A stretch of DNA of 64,000 nt from Helicostylum pulchrum (GCA_025677825.1 JAIXMO010000016.1:62001-126000); one strand, 5' to 3'. Shown: positions 22,426-34,541, numbered from the stretch's first letter. The notes: a model not told the origin generated them from the letters alone. Numbers and translations are program-made.

Positions 22426-22825
22426 TCGAACCCCCTTTCAAAGAGTCACCCCTGACATGCATCTTAATATAAACAAATCTAATTGTTTTTTTCCCTAATA
22501 TCCTATTTAATTATATCATTATACTTACTCTCTCTCTCTTTTCATCGCTTTTTTTTTTATGTAATTTACTATTTTATTAAACAACTTTTTCTTTTTCTAA
22601 GTATAATTTTTTTTTTTTTTATTACTGCACACCAAAAAAAAATGCACATTGATGTACCAAAAAAAGTAGAAAGAGGGCGAGTATTCTTTTTGAAAAAGAA
22701 GACGAAAAAGAAGGGAAGAGAAAATAAAGATATGCGTGTAGGGGATTACAAAAGTACTACTTGTTGCTTCTTGCTTGCATCTGATAATATAGGTTTAATG
22801 CAAAAAAAAATAAAAAAAAATAAAA
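22426..22825. other. Convergent 3' intergenic stretch
   Basis: 400 bp between the convergent ends of the RGS and LRR genes, made of T-rich then A-rich sequence. An open frame across it is low-complexity (F, K, L) and looks accidental. Confidence 0.6.
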
Positions 22826-24992
22826 CTACATGGTAATTAAAGTGGCCATGACAATAAGGAACAAAGCGGATATGGAAGAAGTAAGATGAGAAGCAGCACC
22901 TTTGGTCTTTGTCTTTACGATACAATCTACCGAGCACTGGAAAGCTAAACTTTCAGGATTGTTTACAACTTCAGGACCAGGACAAGATTGAAATTGATTT
23001 GGGGTCATGTAACAGTAACCAAGAGCAGCAGGAGCTAAAGTTGAGGGGAATTGGCCATTTAATGCATTATAGTTTAAATTGAGACTTTGAAGTTTTGTCA
23101 GTTGATCGATCTCATTGGGAATTGGACCAGTTAAACCATTGTGTCCCAGATTTCTATTACATATACTTTTTAGTCTTTTTTTCTTTCTTTCTTTCTTTTT
23201 TCGTTATCTTTTTTACTTACAATCTTTGAACATTGACGAGTTGACCCAATTTAGGTGAAATACGTCCTGTGAATCGATTATTGGAAAGATCTCTGCATTT
23301 TTTTTTTAAAAAAAAAAGGAGAAGCAGCAGTGTTAGATTTTACTAATGATATGTAATCGCACGCGCAAAACTTACAAAACTTGAAGTCCCAAAATATTAA
23401 ATACTTCATCGGGAATAGTACCGTTCAACATTTGGTGTGACATGATTCTAAAAAAAAAAGATTATCTATAAATAAAAAAAAAGATAAACAAAGATAAACA
23501 AATAACTTACAAAGACTGTAATCCCGTAATGTTGCCAATAGATGCTGGGATATTACCAAGTAAATGGTTATCTTTGAGGTTTCTATACGTATTTTAAAAT
23601 TAATATTAACCGCATAAAAAAAAAAAAGATGTACAAAATTATTACAATTGAACTAGAGCGGAAGCGTCACCTAAATTCGAAGGTAAAAACCCATTAAAAG
23701 CATTATTATCCAAATACCTACAAAAAATTAGTTTATGCCTTAGTCTCACTTTTTTAAATATAAACTTACAAAGATTTGACTGAAACAAATTGAGTAATGA
23801 CATTTGGAAAAGGGCCTGTCAAATTATTATTACTGAGATAGATATTTTCAATTGATCTCATAGTTGCCCAGGAATCAGGGATAGTTCCACTGAATGAATT
23901 ATTTTTAAAATGACTAAAGAGAGAGAATTTTTGTTTAGTCTAAAAAAAAAGCAGTAACAATACTTAGCAAAAAAAAAAATATATTACATTGTTGTAAGAT
24001 TAACAGGAGCACTTAAACCCGAGGGAAGAGAACCAGAGAGCAAGTTTACATCAAAGTTACTAGTTCGATAAATTACAGTTAAATCATCAGTATTTCATTA
24101 CTACAAAGTTACGTTTGCATATATGTACATTGATTTCAATCTAGGAAGACTACCGATCGAAGTAGGAACAGGTCCAGAAATATTATTATAACTCATATCA
24201 CTATTTTTAAAAAAAGATTTAGTTGGACTGATCTATATATACATAAATGTAGTACTGTATTACATTGTTTGAAGGTCGGGGAGTTGATCGAAGCTATCAG
24301 GAAGCTGTCCAACAAGATTGTTATGTGCAAGCACGCTATAAAAACAAATAAAAAAAAAGTTGATTAGGATAAAGAAGATGTATGCAAGGGGGTGAAAAAA
24401 AAAAGAATCTATCGCACACACACACACACACAAAAGATAGGGGATTATAAGCAAACTTTACACTTTTAATACTTGTCCAATCGAGTTACAGTGAACATTG
24501 TACCAAGTACAACAAGTATTCATATCATTAGAATCCCAACCCGTTCTAACAATCCAACTATTTCCGTTAAGCGAAGTGTATAGCTTGTGTAAAGCAGTAC
24601 AAACAAGTGGGTTGACAGTTTTATTTACGGGTGCAGCGGGCTGAGAAGATGCAACAGGTGTTTCAGAGATAGTGCTGGAAGGAGTATCGGGTTCAGTAGG
24701 TGTAGTAGTAGTAGTAATAGTAGTATCGTCTGTTGGTGTAGTAGTGTCGTCTGTTGGGGTAGAAGCTGTAGAGGGTGTAGGAGGTGCTACTTCTGTATCT
24801 GTAGAGTCTGGCATATTATCGTTTATAGTATCATCCTCGCTGCTATCATCCTCTTGAGCTATTACAAACAAAAAAACGTAAATATAAACAATCTTTTTAC
24901 TTGAAAAATATATATATATATATATATCTACCAAATACAATAGCAATTAAGCCTAGTAAAACAAATAGTAATATGAAAACACGGCTCTTCAT
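22826..24992 (-). CDS. Secreted GPI-anchored leucine-rich-repeat protein
   Basis: Eleven exons, 1434 nt of coding (477 residues). Exon 1 (24932-24992) encodes a signal peptide, MKSRVFILLFVLLGLIAIVF. Exon 2 (24462-24858) has an acidic/Pro-Thr-rich stem and then a plant-type LRR N-cap with paired cysteines (NTCCTWYNVHC). Repeats follow the plant-type pattern, e.g. LAHNNLVGQLPDSFDQLPDL. Exons 24264-24335, 24129-24200, 23988-24059, 23646-23717, 23511-23582, 23376-23447 and 23221-23292 are each 72 nt; 23770-23913 is 144 nt. All these introns are phase 2. The last exon (22826-23153) ends with a cysteine-containing cap and the hydrophobic tail SSISALFLIVMATLITM, a GPI signal. Probable cell-surface recognition or wall protein; ligand unknown. 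Confidence 0.9.
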
Positions 24993-26004
24993 TTCTTTTA
25001 CAAGTAAAAAAAGAAAAAAGGGAGTATATAAAAGAAGGAGAGCTAAAAAAGAAAAAGAAAGAAAGAAAGAAAGAAAGGCAACAACACTCAAAAAAAAACG
25101 ATCTCCAAGGAACTGTACATATTTATAAATATAAAAAAAGTTTTTTTTTAGGGGAGAATACATATACAGCACCGCCAGACATTTGTGTAGTTCTAAAAAT
25201 AAAGCGATAGTATGTGTTACAAGAAACCTATTAAGGAATATATATTTTTTTTCAAATGGCGGAATAGATTTGCTTGAAAATGGCACATGCACGCTTAAAA
25301 AAAACTATTTCCTCGCCGCCTGTCATTTTAAAAACGTTTTACTTGCGAAGATACAAAAAAAGCAAGAAACTATTCTCTTCCTCCCCCAACACCTCCTTCT
25401 TTACTCTTCTCCCCCTTTTTTTTTTACAGTTTGATAAATTATTTATCTCGGCTATTCTTTATACAACGTAGTTTAATCCCCTAGATTGCCACTACCGATG
25501 GTTCCCTTATATTAAAGACAATTCTAGGTACAAAAAAAAAGACAACTCCAAGTCTATAAAAAAAAGTTTTCCGAGGATTATATTGCAAGTGATATTATGT
25601 TTGCCCTGAAACTATAAAAAATAAAACGAGAATGATGTCAGTAAATAATTATTACGTGAGGGATCCAAAGTGTAGCAACAAGGTTTTACTTAAAATTCAC
25701 ACACGTTGTTTAGGATATAACGCCGAGAAAACATTACGCTATTTCACTCTTTTCTCGCTCTTTTCTGCGTCTCTTTTTTGCAAGTGTTTCTTAGTAAAAA
25801 GAAAGGATGATATAACTGAATATTTATTATATTTACATGGTTTTGTTTTTTGTTTCATGCTGCAAAAGTTAAGGAACAAACTGGGTTTTTTTACGTGTTA
25901 AACACAATTCAACCTCAGTTTCTCCAGTGAGTCATCTATAAAAAGACAAAACTGTTTTTACTCTTCTCTTCTTCTTTACTCTTTAGTGTAATTAAATTAA
26001 AAAA
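24993..26004. other. 1-kb divergent intergenic region
   Basis: Lies between the LRR gene and the aminotransferase, which point away from each other. Contains A- and T-runs, a GAAA-type repeat near 25057-25077, and a TATA element close to 26005 (separate entry). A frame at 25632-25901 has no recognisable features. Confidence 0.5.
25928..25944 (+). promoter_or_regulatory. TGAGTCA (Gcn4/AP-1-type) site beside TATAAAAA
   Basis: TGAGTCA at 25928-25934 is the consensus palindromic site of Gcn4/AP-1 bZIP factors. TATAAAAA follows at 25937-25944, and the start codon of tyrosine aminotransferase is at 26005. The sequence match is exact; use by a Gcn4-like factor is inferred from the gene's amino-acid role. 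Confidence 0.45.
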
Positions 26005-27495
26005 ATGAGTTCTGACCGTACTAACTGGAATATCAAGTCTTCAAGAACTGCCAAGCAAGCACATAACCCTATTCGTGCCATTGTCGATCAACTCAAGTTA
26101 GATCCTAATGCCACTAAACCCTTGATTAGTTTGTCCATTGGTACGTCGCAAAAAAAAAAAACTTGTCAAATATAAATTCTCACGCTTTTTTTTTTAGGTG
26201 ACCCAACTATCTTTGGTAACTTTAATGTTGATCCTAGTATTAACGAAGCAGTTACCAAGCAATTAAATAGTTACCGCTCTAACGGTTATCCTCCTGCAGA
26301 TGGTAAAAAAAAAAGATAGTAACAAAAAGAAAAAAGGAACCTTAAATTGATCAAAATTGTTTTGTGTGTGTGTGTGTAGGTACTTTACAAGCGCGTACAG
26401 CTATTGCAAATGAATACAATACACCTGAAGCTCCACTTGCTCCTAGTGACGTTATTTTAGCTAACGGGTGTTCCGGAGCACTTGAAATGTGTGTCAATGT
26501 TCTTTGTAACGAAGGATCCAATATCCTTATACCTCGCCCTGGATTTTCACTTTATGCTTCATTAGCCGCTACTCGATTTGTTGAAACAAAGTATTATAAT
26601 TTATTAGTAAGTCTTTATTTTTTATTTTTTTGCATATTTTACTTAAATATATATCTCTCGTGTAGCCTGAAAAGAGTTGGGAAGCAGATTTAGCACAACT
26701 TGAATCATTAATTGATGAAAAGACCAGTGCCATCTTGGTCAATAACCCATCCAACCCATGCGGTTCCGTCTACTCTCGTGAGCACTTGCAAGCCATTTTA
26801 GACATTGCCGAAAAACACCATGTTCCTATTATCGCTGACGAGATCTACTGTGACCTAGTATTTGAAGGAAACAAGTTTTTCCCTATGGCTACATTAACCT
26901 CCACCGTACCCGTTTTAGCTGTAGGTGGTCTTGCCAAGAAATGGCTTGTTCCTGGCTGGAGAGTTGGATGGATTATGATCCATGACCGTAACGGTATCTT
27001 TAAAGAGATCAATGAAGGACTTCATCAATTAGCTCAAATTATTCTCGGTCCCAACTCGCTTATTCAAGCTGCGATTCCCGATATTCTTGAAAAGACACCT
27101 GCTTCCTTCTTTGAAGCTACTATCAAGCAATTAGAGGATAATGTCAAGTTAAGTATCGATGTTGTTTCAAAGATCGATGGTTTGGTCCCTGTCAACCCTC
27201 AAGGTGCCATGTATATGATGGTCGGTATCGAGATTGAAAAGTTTAAGGATATTGAAAATGATGTTCAATTCAGTGCTAAACTTCTTGCTGAAGAAAATGT
27301 TGTTTGTCTTCCCGGAGAGGTACGTTTTAAAAAAAAAAAAGGATTGCGATTTAAAAAATACTAATTAATTTTTTTTTACATATATAGTGCTTTAATTATC
27401 CTAATTATGTTCGTTTCGTTATTACACCTACTATTGATCGCCTTGAAGAAGCTTACAAGAGAATGGACGAGTTCTGTGCTAGACATCGTAAATAG
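26005..27495 (+). CDS. Tyrosine aminotransferase
   Basis: PLP-dependent class I/II aminotransferase (tyrosine to 4-hydroxyphenylpyruvate). Starts MSSDRTNWNIKSSRTAKQAH, followed by NPIRAIVDQL and LISLSIGDPTIFGNF, which match the TAT N-terminus. Active-site blocks: VNNPSNPCGSVYS, IIADEIYCDLVFEG (Asp and Tyr contacting PLP) and GGLAKKWLVPGWRVGW, where a lysine of the KK pair forms the Schiff base. The C-terminus FVITPTIDRLEEAYKRMDEF ends at TAG 27493. About five introns, one containing a GT repeat (near 26363). Length about 420 residues, normal. Substrate assignment rests on family similarity. Confidence 0.92.
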
Positions 27496-27883
27496 ATACA
27501 CCTTATTCTATAAAATAAAAAAAAATCATGTAGTATATATAATTTAACCGCACAGACCCTTGAATATTTATTTATATCGGGTTAGGAGAGAAAAATACAA
27601 AGAGAACAAAACAAAAAAAAAAGGGGAGGGGTGTTAAAAGAAGCAAAATAAAAGTAGCAAACAAAACTAAAGGGGATTTTGAAGCAAAGTAACCCTTAAT
27701 TATTCTCTCTCCTGACCCAACTTTTTTTACATCTAGTTCCAACGAAAAAGGAGGGGGTTTGGAAAGAGTCCATTTATAACATTTTGTTGTCTGTTTTTTT
27801 TTTTGAATAGTGGATCTTCTTTTTTCGTTCTCTCTCTTTTATACCTTAATTTTTTTTTCTCTCCCCAACAAAGTTACTTAGAC
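27496..27883. other. Intergenic/promoter stretch before chitin deacetylase
   Basis: 388 bp between tandem genes. The last 80 bp before ATG 27884 are strongly pyrimidine-rich, a common pattern of fungal core promoters. No gene seen. Confidence 0.5.
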
Positions 27884-29764
27884 ATGAAATATTTACATAT
27901 TACGTTTGCCATATCTACATTGGCTATATTCATTAATACATCAGTGTGTCAAACCGAAGGAACGAGTATACCAGCAGCTGCTGGTGCCGCTGGTGCCGCT
28001 GGTGCTTCAACGTATTCGTGTGACCCGCAAGTCTGTAAACTAGCTAACGGATGTTTATGTGCTTCTAAGAACCCTCCTAATGGGCTCTCGCAAGCGGATA
28101 CACCTCAATTCGTCACCGTTACTTTTGATGATTCTATACAACCACAGTTATACAAGACCGCCAAAAGAATGCTTAACGTCACGTAAAGTGCTACAAGAAA
28201 CTCTCTTTTATTTTTTGTTTGTACTTACTTTTTTTTTTAAAAAAAAATTAGAAACCCAAATGGATGCCCTGGTAGAGGCACATGGTACGTCTCAATGCAG
28301 TATACCGACTTTTCACTGGTACAACAATGGTACTCCTCTGGTAATGAAATAGCCGAGTAAGTAAGACTCCTCCAAAACTTTTCAAAACTTGGCGCCCTAG
28401 AATAATTTATTAATAACTTTTTTTTTTTGCAGCCATACATTTACACATGTTGGAACTCCTTCTGATAGTAAGTGGTAAAAAATAAAATGCAAAACATGTA
28501 ATAACACACATTCCCCCTTTAACCCTCCGTCTTTTTTTTTTCTATAGAGGAAATTGTAAGCTGTAGAGAGATGTTGAATACATATGGTGGTGTACCCAAT
28601 GGAAAAATTCAGGGATTTCGTGCGCCCTTTTTAAACTATACAAAGGAAACACTGCACCAATTGTCCAAACTAGGTTTTCTTTATGATTCTAGTGCCAGTG
28701 CATTGCAAGACGACGCCTATTGGCCCTACACACTGGACTACGGTATGGCCAACGATTGTTGGACTGGTATCTGCGGTTCAGCGCAGTCCAAGATCCCAGG
28801 ACTTTGGGAGATCCCCATGTACGCCGTACTGGATAATACCAGCGCACCTCAATTGATGGATGTGTATATTGCAGGGCAGCCCAAAGACGTAGAAGACTGG
28901 AGTTTAAATACCTTTAATAAACATTATACTGGAGGTAGACAACCATTTGGTATCTATGTCCATCCAAGTAAGTTTTTTTTTCTTTTCTTTCTTTTAGCAT
29001 GTGATACTAACCTATTGTATGATTAGCTCACCTTACAGGATACCCAGGATTACCGGATCCTGCACCTAAACTAGACGGGCTAGTTTCACTTATTAAAAAA
29101 TTATCTGAAATGCCCGATGTATGGTTCGTTACCAACCAGCAGTTACTTCAATGGATGAAGAACCCTGTCAAGGCATCCGAGTTAGGAAAGCAAGATTATA
29201 TGCGGTGTGAACAACCTGTCATTGCTAAAGAAATCTGTAACGGTCTTGACGATGATAATAACCAAAATGTAGATGAAGGTCTTATGAACAGGTAAGTTAG
29301 TATACACAAACAAAAAAGTATATAATCTTTTTTGCCAACATGTCTTTCTCTCAGTTGTAATTTCGGTACAACTACTTTTAATACTTGTTTTAATTGTCCA
29401 AGTACAGCTCCTACTTTAGATATGCCAACGCCTGCTACTGCTGCTCAAAATGGGTCCGCTGGATTTAGGTATCCAATTCCCAACAACTGCGAGTAAAGTA
29501 CACTTTTACGTACATATGCATATACATGTAGACTAACCCAAACCTTGTATTAGTACAAAATGGTGGGACCCAATTGGAAACGCTTGTCTTTGCACAACAA
29601 ACGAATGTCAGTACAAGGACACCGCAGTTCCAGTGAATCGTACATCCAACGGTAATGGTGTAGTCGCAGACGGATCTGGGTCCTCTAGCGACGCAACTAC
29701 TCAAAGTGTTCCATTGGATTCTATACTTATTATTTCTGTATGCATTATCGCATTATTCTTTTAA
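27884..29764 (+). CDS. GPI-anchored chitin deacetylase (polysaccharide deacetylase)
   Basis: Converts chitin to chitosan at the wall. The signal peptide begins MKYLHITFAISTLAIFINTS. An Ala/Gly linker (AAGAAGAAGA) and a cysteine-rich piece (CDPQVCKLANGCLC) follow. The NodB domain shows motif 1 VTVTFDDSIQ (catalytic Asp pair), motif 2 ADHTFTHVG (H-x-x-x-H), motif 3 GFRAPFLN, and later FGIYVHPTHLTGYPG. After the domain comes EICNGLDDDNNQNVDEGL, which resembles the CNGxDDDxDGxVDEGL metal-binding motif of MopE-type proteins. A cysteine-containing tail and the hydrophobic end SILIISVCIIALFF (GPI signal) close it. About seven exons; the intron near 28190-28251 contains a T10A9 palindrome. Family secure. 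Confidence 0.93.
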
Positions 29765-30087
29765 AAGAGAGAGACCCCCTTAGTAAAAACTATAGCAAGT
29801 ATTAAATCGAGTAATAATAAAATGTTTTTATAACTGTATCTTTTGCTTATTGAAATATTCATGGGGGATATTTGAAAGTAACTAAAAAGAGGATGATTTT
29901 CTATACTTGCATGATCCCGTTCATGCAATCCCTTTATCGAGGAAAAGTGGTCACTTCTTCTTCGTCTTCTTCTTCTTGCGGAGATTGGGGGGTGTTAACT
30001 CAAAAAAAAAAAGTGACGTCGAGTTAAAGAAAAAGGGGGACAGTTCTAATAGGTCCCTGCTCTTTCGTTTTTCTTTTTCGCTGTAAA
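29765..30087. other. Intergenic/promoter stretch before MIC19
   Basis: 323 bp with TTCTTCTTC-type repeats (near 29956-29978) and an A10 run. No gene seen. Confidence 0.5.
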
Positions 30088-30815
30088 ATGGGTTCAACAC
30101 AATCTAAATCAGCTCAACCCGTTATCTTTTATAACCAAAGTTCCCCTCTTCAAGTAAAATTAACGCATCCAGAACAACAACAAAATACGAGTTTAATTCT
30201 TTCTTTTTTTTTTGTATGTAAATAGTTTTCTCAAGGATATGAAGAACCTGTAAAGACCAAGGAGGTAATAAGCAACAAAGTATGTATACAACAACAAACA
30301 TTAAACTAACACAGCACCAGGAACCTATTAGTGTATCTAACGAAAAGATTGAACAACTTGTTCGTGAACGTGTTGCAAAAGAATTGAATCGTAAGAAGCA
30401 AGAGCAAGAGAAAGCCAATAACCGCGTTTATGGCGATTTAGCGAAAAAGAATATCGAAAATGATCATAATTCTATTGCTATTGGAGAGGATATTGACAGT
30501 ATGATTCAAAAGTTACAAAGGTAATTTTTTTAAAAAAATGGGTGAAAGTTTTATGCAAGAAATTAAAAAGCTATAATAGATCTGCACCTGCCGAGATTCC
30601 TGCTCTTATTGCTGAACGTCAAGAAGAACTTATTGTTTGTTACAAGTAAGTTATAATTCAAAGTGAAGAAAGCGGGATTGTTTTAATTTATGCGAAATCT
30701 TTTTTTGTGTAGGAACAATCAATCTAGACCTCTTGATTGTTGGGAACAAGTTGAAAAGTTCAAGAGCGCTGTTGCAAATGAACAAAAGAAGTTTGTTGCT
30801 TCTCATCAACGATAA
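30088..30815 (+). CDS. MIC19: MICOS subunit MIC19 (DUF1690)
   Basis: Component of the mitochondrial contact site and cristae organising system. Starts MGSTQSKSAQPVIFYNQSSP. Gly2 and the Ser at position 6 fit an N-myristoylation signal, as in animal CHCHD3 and fungal Mic19. A helical middle (EKIEQLVRERVAKELNRKK) precedes the C-terminal CYKNNQSRPLDCWEQVEKFK, the DUF1690 signature with a single C-x10-C pair instead of a full twin CX9C set. About 165 residues over five exons. The penultimate intron contains T7A7. Converges on the PheRS gene 106 bp away. Identification good. Confidence 0.88.
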
Positions 30816-30921
30816 AAGAAAAAAAGTTATAGCTTACAACAATAATAATAAAAAAAAAGTGTAGAATATATGCCTATACATATGTATTATATATATATAT
30901 TTTATTGCAGGAGAAAATAAC

Positions 30922-32819
30922 TTAATCCTCGCTTACACCTTCAATCTTATCCTTACTTTCCTTATCTAAACGACAGATGGGATATTCCTTAATCATACCA
31001 ATGTTGACCTTATGACCCAAAAGATCACGAATATTGGAAATACCATACTTGACCATGGTAGGACGTTCAAGACCAAGACCCCAAGCAATGACACGGACAT
31101 CCTCAGGTAAACCTAAAGGAAGCAACATTTCAGGACGGAACATACCCGAGTTACCGATTTCGACCCAAGACTTTAATCCTTCATGGTACGAGAAGATCTC
31201 CATGGAAGGTTCAGTGTAAGGATTATAAGTAGGCTTGAAACGAATCTTATCCATACCCATCTTTTTAAAGAAGATATCCATGAAACCAATAAGATCACCT
31301 AATGTTAAGTTCTTATCGGCAATCACACCTTCAATTTGATGGAATTCAGCTAAATGAGTTGCATCAACAGATTCGTTACGGAAAACACGATCAATAGAGA
31401 AATATTTGGCAGGGCGGAATTCTCCAGTCTTTTTAGTCTCTTCTGAAAGTTTATGAAGCATGAATGAACTGACGGCAGTAGTATGAGTACGTAAAATCAA
31501 CTTTTGTGCCTCTTCTTCCTTCCACTTGTAATTATAACCAATTGATCCTGTATCTCCACCATTTTCATGAGTATTCTTAATCTTTTCCATTAAATCACGA
31601 GGATAACGATCAGAAGTAGCAGGGTCTATAGTTTAACTCTTATTAGTTTTCTTTTTTTTTCTCTCTCTTTCCCGGGTTACTGCTTTTCATAGTGCCTTAC
31701 CTTTCAAGAAGAAGGTATCGTGAGCATCTCTGGCAGGATGTTGTTGAGGTTGGAAAAGTGCATCAAAATTCCAGAAACTAGACTCGGCAAAACAGTTGGT
31801 AGGCATCTCTTGGAAACCCATTTCAAAGAAAATCTCTCTGAATTCTTGACGAACCTTCATTAAAGGATGAAGATGACCACTGGTAGGTGGAACACCTACT
31901 GCGTCAAAGTTGTACTTTTTGAATGTTGCGTTCTTCCACTCACCACTATTAAAAAATTATATTTTAGTTACCTTTCTCTCTCCTCCCCTATCTGCTTAAT
32001 TTACTTACGATTGAAGCATCTCGGTAGTAATATCAGTAGCTTCCTTCTTGACAGTCAAAGAGAAATCAGGACCCTTTGATACAGAGTAGGTAGTTGTCTT
32101 TCTAAACAATACACATAAAAAAAAGTATTATTTTTTTAGTGTCCGATATATAAAACGAAATATTATAAAAAATGAGTCATACTGCTTGTCAACCAAAGTT
32201 CTCTTCTTTAAATCAGCAAGTACCTTAGCATCACCAAGAGTACCAGTGCTTTCAATTTCCTTTAAATCTCTTTGAGTTTCATCAACAATTGTATCAACCA
32301 AACGAACCAAATTAGCTCCCTTCTTAGAAACCCATTTGTTCTTGAAGGCTTTACCTTGACCAGGTTTAGCAGAAGCTCCAACCTTGTTCTATAATAATAA
32401 TTGCGCCCCTTTTAAAAAAAACTGATACGAAACACGTAAAATAAAACATTTTTTAAATATACCTGAAGTTCGGCAATAGGAAGTCCTTCGTCTCCAGCAG
32501 GAATAGCTGCAAAAACACGAGCTTCGTGACTACCGTCTTTAGCGAGTTGCTTTCCTTCTTCAGTTAAAATCCAAGTGATACGGTCAATAGGAGTGAAGTC
32601 AATCATCTACCAAACGAGTTTTTAGTTTGCAAAAAGTCATCATGTTAAATTTTTTTATTGTGTATATACCTCCTTGGACTTTAAACTGTTGAGGGCACCA
32701 AGAAGTGCAAGTTGGTCAACAGGCTTATCGTTAACTAACAAACTCTTTGAGTCGGTAATGACATTTTCTTTATCGAGTGTGGTGAGCACAAGAGTTTGTA
32801 ATTCCTCGGTTGTAGCCAT
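30922..32819 (-). CDS. FRS2: Phenylalanyl-tRNA synthetase alpha subunit, cytosolic
   Basis: Class II synthetase subunit that charges tRNA-Phe with its beta partner. The start at 32819 gives [20 protein letters not shown]. Winged-helix N-terminal pieces follow, with [20 protein letters not shown]. The catalytic part contains [31 protein letters not shown], motif 2 [20 protein letters not shown] and motif 3 [16 protein letters not shown]. Ends KIEGVSED. Six or seven exons. About 495 residues, normal for the eukaryotic alpha subunit. Identification secure. Confidence 0.95.
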
Positions 32820-33132
32820 TTTTAAAAAAAGTGTATATAAACAAAAAACAAAAAGATACAACCCCCCAAAAAAAGTAACAAAAGTAAAAAAAAAAAAAAA
32901 AAAAAGCTCAGCCACCAAAAAAAATCAGTTTCCTTAAAGATACGCGCACCAGGTTTTCGGTTTTTTCGCCACTATGCACTGAGATGGGGTTGGGGTTTGG
33001 GAGTATAAAAAGTAGCCGTATCGTAGGATTATTCTAGTTTCAAATGTTTCAGTATCGACGCTCTCGTACTTCTATCCAACGTGAATAAACTTTTAGGTAA
33101 TCTTTTTTTATTGAAAAAAAAAAAATAGTTTA
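32820..33132. other. Intergenic stretch with plus-strand TATA box and 14-codon ORF
   Basis: Both flanking genes are on the minus strand, yet a TATAAAAA at 33004-33011 on the plus strand is followed at 33044 by an ATG opening MFQYRRSRTSIQRE and a TAA at 33086. An A20 run lies at 32886-32905. The tiny ORF may be chance or mark an unannotated transcript. Confidence 0.3.
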
Positions 33133-34421
33133 TTATAAATACTCCTCCAATCTTTCTTCAGAAGGCAACTCCTTTTCCGAGATTTCTGAGCTAATTCTCT
33201 CTACTTTTTTCCAAACACGTAAAAGGTTCTTTCCAGCCAACCCGATTAAATCTTCATCAGACCAACCACGATGAATAAGCTCAGCAAATAAATTTGGGTA
33301 CTTTCCTACGTCTTCAAGACCTTTAGGAGTAACTTCAATGCCGTTGTAATCAGCACCAAGACCTACGCGATGACGACCCGCAACTGAAGCAACATACTCA
33401 ACATGATCGGCAACATCAAATAGTGTAGCTTCCTTGTTATCATCACACTGTATAAAATAGTTATAGAAATTAATCATAACTACACCATCGGTTTCATCCA
33501 AGCGTTTGAGAACAGTGTCAGGAACGTTTCTTTCGATAGGACAGAGTGCGTGGCTAGATGAATGTGAGAATAAAACTGGCGCGCGTGTAACATCAAGTAC
33601 CGCATGCATAGTAGCATGAGCGACGTGAGATATATCGACCATCATACCAAGTCGGTTCATCTCTAAAATAATCTTTTTGCCGAATTCAGTTAAGCCTAAT
33701 CCTTTATCGAAAGGAGGAGGATTAGGATCACAGCATGATTCAGCCCAAGGTGTATGGCAGTTATGTGTCAGCTAACAAATAATCATGAATACATATAACA
33801 TGATACTAGAATAAAACTTACAGTCATATAACGAACACCAAGCTCAAAGAATTGACGAAGAGCTACCATAGAACTATCAATCATCTGACCTCCCTCAATA
33901 CCCATCATAGATGCAACACGGCCGTGACGTATAGCTCTTTGGAACTGTCTGGTATTTGTAGCCAGCTGAAAGGTTTCAGGGTATAAGTTGACCATTCTTT
34001 TGGTAACATCAATAGACTCCATGGCCTTTAATATCTGGTTAGACTTGGTATCTTCACAGTCATAATAAACACTCCAAAATTGACCAGAGAGTTGTCCTTC
34101 TCTGATTCGAGTGATATCGGTATGACCCCAATCTAACTTTGTCAGGTTCATGTTGTTTATTTTACCCTTAAAATCAAATGCCAACGACCTATAGTTTGTT
34201 CATTAGAATAAAGTTTTTTTTTTCAAAAAAAAGGCGTATTATACTTACATGGGTAAATCATTATGCGTATCGATAAGAGGGTAATGGCTAAGAAGTTTAT
34301 TTGCATGGTCAAGTGCGTTTTTCTTTTTGTGGAGTAGGGCAAATTGTTGTTCGCGTTCAAGGGCTTGAACTACCAAAGGCAAAGCCAATGCTAAAGCTGC
34401 AAGTGAAGACCAATGAACCAT
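33133..34421 (-). CDS. Membrane dipeptidase (peptidase M19)
   Basis: Zinc dipeptidase of the renal/microsomal type that hydrolyses dipeptides in the secretory pathway or at the surface. The start at 34421 gives a signal anchor, [20 protein letters not shown]. Metal and catalytic motifs in order: [10 protein letters not shown] (HxD), [13 protein letters not shown] (bridging Glu), [13 protein letters not shown] (His), [13 protein letters not shown] (His) and [12 protein letters not shown] (Asp). Three or four exons. The C-terminus is charged ([12 protein letters not shown]), without a GPI signal, so the protein may be anchored by its N-terminal helix. About 400 residues, family-typical. Confidence 0.93.
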
Positions 34422-34541
34422 TATTAAAAAAGATAAGAAATAAAAAAAAAAGGAAAAAGGAAAAAAAGATGACAAACAGTTTTTTTTTTTTTGTAATGCA
34501 AAATAGGGGATAGCGTTAAAAAGCCACTAACCAATGATTTT

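Noticed and set aside
22483..22836. 117-codon plus-strand frame
   Set aside because: Low-complexity F/K/L sequence from T and A runs, overlapping the 3' end of the LRR gene on the other strand.
25632..25901. 89-codon plus-strand frame in the intergenic region
   Set aside because: No recognisable motif, and it lies in the promoter space of the aminotransferase.
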